Part shown: in pieces, positions 61,299-64,000 of the stretch
How the letters are laid out: every line of letters starts with the position of its first letter
How positions within the stretch are numbered: position 1 is the first letter of the stretch
NCBI RefSeq assembly: GCF_020073815.1
Contig: NZ_JAIQZJ010000001.1
Location: 682,001-746,000 of the forward strand
Source: Nocardioides mangrovi
Lineage (GTDB): Bacteria; Actinomycetota; Actinomycetes; Propionibacteriales; Nocardioidaceae
Direction of reading: 5' to 3'
Length of the DNA: 64,000 nucleotides
Position numbers and translations under genes: made by a program
The notes under the pieces: generated by a model
What the model was told of the DNA's origin: nothing
The model's database searches: none
What the model saw: the letters and a program-made list of their open reading frames with translations, nothing else

Positions 61299-62792
61299 TC
61301 AGGACAGCTTCTCGAGGATCAATTCCCGAACTCGTCCGGCGTCGGCCTGGCCACGCATCTCCTTCATCACCGCACCGATCAGTGCCCCGGCCGCGGCCAC
61401 CTTGCCGTCGCGGATCTTGTCCGCGACGTCGGGGTTGGCGGCGATCGCGCCGTCGACCGCGGCCGAGAGCGCGCCCTCGTCGGAGACGATCGCGAGCCCG
61501 CGCGCGGCGACGACCTCCTCGGGGGTGCCCTCACCGGCGAGCAGGCCGTCGAAGACCTGGCGGGCGAGCTTGTCGTTGAGCGATCCGCCGTCGACGAGGG
61601 CCTGGACGGCCGCGACCTGCGCGGGCGCGACCCCGAGATCGGTGATGTCCACCCCGGCGTCGTTGGCTCGTCGACCGAGCTCGGACAGCCACCACTTGCG
61701 CGCCGCCTGCGGGGACGCGCCGGCGGCGACGGTCTCCTCGATCAGTCCGACCACGCCGGCGGCGACGACGTCGCGCATCTCCAGGTCGGTGTAGCCCCAG
61801 TCGCCCTGGAGGCGGGCGCGCTTCGCGACCGGGTTCTCCGGGAGCGTGCCGCGCAGCTCCTCGACCCACTCGCGCGACGGCGCGACGGGCACCAGGTCGG
61901 GCTCCGGGAAGTAGCGGTAGTCCTCGGCGTCGGACTTCTCGCGGCCGCTCGTGGTCACGCCGGTGTCCTCGTGCCAGTGGCGGGTCTCCTGGAGGACCTT
62001 CTCCCCGGCGTCGAGGACCGCGGCGTGGCGCGACATCTCGTAGCGCACCGCGCGCTCGACCGAGCGGAAGGAGTTGACGTTCTTGGTCTCCGACCGGGTG
62101 CCCAGCGTTCCGGAGCCCTTGGGCGACAGCGACAGGTTGACGTCGGCACGCAGGTTGCCCTGGTCCATCCGGGCCTCGGAGACGCCGAGCGCGACGATCA
62201 GGTCGCGCAGCTGGGAGACGTACGCGCGGGCCACGTCGGGCGCCTTGGCCCCCGCACCGAGGATCGGCTTGGTGACGATCTCGATCAGCGGGATGCCGGC
62301 CCGGTTGTAGTCGATGAGGGAGTGGTCGGCGCCGTGGATGCGGCCGGTCGCGCCGCCCACGTGGGTGGCCTTGCCGGTGTCCTCCTCCATGTGGGCGCGC
62401 TCGATCTCCACCCGGAAGGTCTCCCCGTCGACGTCGACGTCCATGAAGCCCTCGAACGCGATCGGCTCGTCGTACTGCGAGGTCTGGAAGTTCTTCGGCA
62501 TGTCCGGGTAGAAGTAGTTCTTCCGCGCGAACCGGCACCACTCCGCGATGTCGCAGTTGAGCGCCAGCCCGATCCGGATCGCCGACTCCACAGCCTTGCC
62601 GTTGACGACCGGCATCGCGCCCGGGAGGCCCAGGCAGGTCGGGCAGACCTGGGTGTTGGGCTCGGCCCCGAACTCGGTCGGGCAGCCGCAGAACATCTTC
62701 GTGACGGTGTTGAGCTCGACGTGGACCTCCAGGCCCATCGCCGGGTCGTACGACGCGAGCACGTCGTCGAAGGCCACCAGGGTGTCGGTCAT
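61299..62792 (-). CDS. gatB: Aspartyl/glutamyl-tRNA amidotransferase subunit B
   Basis: A 497-residue GatB. The N-terminal cradle domain has [46 protein letters not shown] with the zinc cysteines, then [35 protein letters not shown] and [14 protein letters not shown]. The C-terminal helical/YqeY tail ends [30 protein letters not shown]. With GatA and GatC it amidates misacylated Glu-tRNA(Gln) or Asp-tRNA(Asn). Its ATG overlaps the gatA stop (ATGA). Confidence 0.96.
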   Translation of the reverse strand: MTDTLVAFDDVLASYDPAMGLEVHVELNTVTKMFCGCPTEFGAEPNTQVCPTCLGLPGAMPVVNGKAVESAIRIGLALNCDIAEWCRFARKNYFYPDMPKNFQTSQYDEPIAFEGFMDVDVDGETFRVEIERAHMEEDTGKATHVGGATGRIHGADHSLIDYNRAGIPLIEIVTKPILGAGAKAPDVARAYVSQLRDLIVALGVSEARMDQGNLRADVNLSLSPKGSGTLGTRSETKNVNSFRSVERAVRYEMSRHAAVLDAGEKVLQETRHWHEDTGVTTSGREKSDAEDYRYFPEPDLVPVAPSREWVEELRGTLPENPVAKRARLQGDWGYTDLEMRDVVAAGVVGLIEETVAAGASPQAARKWWLSELGRRANDAGVDITDLGVAPAQVAAVQALVDGGSLNDKLARQVFDGLLAGEGTPEEVVAARGLAIVSDEGALSAAVDGAIAANPDVADKIRDGKVAAAGALIGAVMKEMRGQADAGRVRELILEKLS

Positions 62793-64000
62793 GAGAGGTT
62801 CTCCTCCGGGGGAACGAGCGGGCCGCCCCACTGCTCGAGCAGCAGCGCCTCGAGGGCGGCGCCGACCCGGTAGCAGCGGTCGTCGGCGAGGGCCGGGGCC
62901 AGGATCTGGAAGCCGACCGGGAGGCCGTCCTCCGCGGCGAGGCCGGCCGGCACCGAGATGCCGGGGACGCCCGCGAGGTTGGCCGGGATGGTCGCGAGGT
63001 CGTTGAGGTACATCGCGATCGGGTCGTCGAGCTTCTCGCCGAGCTTGAAGGCCGTGGTCGGCGCGGTCGGCGAGACCAGCACGTCGACCTGCTCGAAGGC
63101 CGCCTCGAAGTCGCGGCTGATGAGGGTGCGCACCTTCTGCGCGGTGCCGTAGTAGGCGTCGTAGTAGCCGCTCGACAGCGCGTAGGTGCCGAGGATGATG
63201 CGGCGCTTGACCTCGTCGCCGAAGCCGGCGTCGCGGGTGGCCCGCATGACCTCCTCGGCGCTCGCACCCTCGGCGGGCCAGACCCGCAGGCCGTAGCGCA
63301 TCGCGTCGAACTTCGCGAGGTTGCTCGACGCCTCGGCCGGGAGGATCAGGTAGTAGGTCGCCAGCGCGTGCACGAAGGTCGGGCAGGAGACCTCGACGAC
63401 CTCGGCGCCGGCCTTGACCAGCAGGTCGACCGACTCCTGGAAGCGGGTCATCACGCCCGCCTGCCAGCCGTCGCCGGACAGCTCGGTGATGATGCCGACC
63501 TTGACGCCCGAGAGGTCGCCGGTCGCGCCCTGGCGCGCCGCCTCGACCAGTGGCGGGAGCGGCTGGTCGATGCTGGTGGAGTCGCGCGGGTCGTGGCCGC
63601 CGATGAGCTCGTGGAGCAGGGCGGAGTCCAGGACCGTGCGGGTCACCGGGCCGACCTGGTCGAGGGAGTTGGCGAGCGCGACGAGGCCGTAGCGGGACAC
63701 CCCGCCGTACGTCGGCTTCACGCCGACCGTGCCGGTGACGGCTCCGGGCTGGCGGATCGAGCCGCCGGTGTCGGTGCCGAGCGCGAGCGGCGCCTCGAAG
63801 GCGGCCACGGCCGCGGCCGAGCCGCCGCCGGAGCCTCCGGGGATCCGGTCGAGGTCCCACGGGTTGTGGGTGGCGCCGTAGGCCGAGTGCTCGGTGGAGG
63901 ACCCCATCGCGAACTCGTCCATGTTGGTCTTGCCGAGGATCGGCAGGCCCGCTGCACGCAGCTTGGCGACCACGGTCGCGTCGTACGGCGGGACCCAGCC
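62789..64000 (-). CDS. gatA: Aspartyl/glutamyl-tRNA amidotransferase subunit A (partial)
   Basis: The 3' 1.2 kb of gatA; the 5' end lies beyond the right edge. The amidase signature is intact: [24 protein letters not shown], then [32 protein letters not shown] with the cis-Ser/Ser catalytic pair. Further on are [14 protein letters not shown] and [14 protein letters not shown]. It releases ammonia from glutamine for GatB. gatC is presumably just upstream, outside the window. Confidence 0.95.
   Translation of the reverse strand, partial: GWVPPYDATVVAKLRAAGLPILGKTNMDEFAMGSSTEHSAYGATHNPWDLDRIPGGSGGGSAAAVAAFEAPLALGTDTGGSIRQPGAVTGTVGVKPTYGGVSRYGLVALANSLDQVGPVTRTVLDSALLHELIGGHDPRDSTSIDQPLPPLVEAARQGATGDLSGVKVGIITELSGDGWQAGVMTRFQESVDLLVKAGAEVVEVSCPTFVHALATYYLILPAEASSNLAKFDAMRYGLRVWPAEGASAEEVMRATRDAGFGDEVKRRIILGTYALSSGYYDAYYGTAQKVRTLISRDFEAAFEQVDVLVSPTAPTTAFKLGEKLDDPIAMYLNDLATIPANLAGVPGISVPAGLAAEDGLPVGFQILAPALADDRCYRVGAALEALLLEQWGGPLVPPEENLS

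Overview
The window is very GC-rich. It has frequent GTG starts, tightly packed genes with ATGA/GTGA overlaps, and many promoters whose -10 box lies only 5-7 bases from a start codon (leaderless transcripts). Together with a DtxR/IdeR-type iron box, an actinobacterial ilvBNC leader, DUF222/HNH (REP13E12-like) genes and a SCO2322-type vitamin transporter operon, this points to an actinobacterium, most likely a Nocardioides-like member of the Propionibacteriales. I saw no rRNA, tRNA, CRISPR array or prophage.

Bases 1-11,641 form an envelope glycolipid island around a two-component system (9090-11089): a PAP2 phosphatase, a PIG-L deacetylase, an LPTM flippase-like protein with a GT4 glycosyltransferase, a COG4705-type membrane protein, a polyprenyl-phosphate sugar synthase (GT2) with DedA, a GT39 sugar transferase with a phosphoesterase, and GtrA. 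Seven promoters carry the same 11-bp-period direct repeat (TCAGGT-N5-CAGG). In six of them it ends exactly 22 bases before the start codon. This looks like the binding site of the local response regulator.

Bases 11,652-15,850 hold the efeUOB iron uptake operon, with an iron box and a four-copy array of the same CAGGT repeat upstream, and a FrnE/DsbA-like protein. Bases 15,901-26,171 hold a permease, a nucleoside phosphorylase-like protein, a HEAT protein, a DUF222/HNH gene, a GAF sensor kinase, a GntR regulator, and a serine hydrolase/TetR pair with twin operators.

Bases 26,252-29,880 are ilvB-ilvN-ilvC behind an attenuator with an Ile-Leu-Val leader peptide. Two ilvD genes of different classes lie head to head at 42,744-46,331 over interlocked promoters. 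From 29,874 to 41,750 there are VOC and pterin dehydratase proteins, a DUF222/HNH gene enclosed by about 210-bp inverted repeats (a likely mobile unit), GNAT, zf-UBP, S66 peptidase, kynureninase, a cadherin-like protein, xylulokinase, aldose epimerase and a FUSC protein.

Bases 46,354-53,689 hold a phosphorylase-type GH65 plus beta-phosphoglucomutase pair, a BNR-repeat protein, a DMT exporter and a PQQ-type sugar dehydrogenase. Bases 53,690-61,281 form a probable vitamin B12 uptake locus: a cobalamin riboswitch, two secreted alpha/alpha-barrel proteins resembling intrinsic factor, a surface protein with a transcobalamin-beta-like domain, and an ECF transporter (T, double ATPase, S). The window ends in gatB and a truncated gatA.
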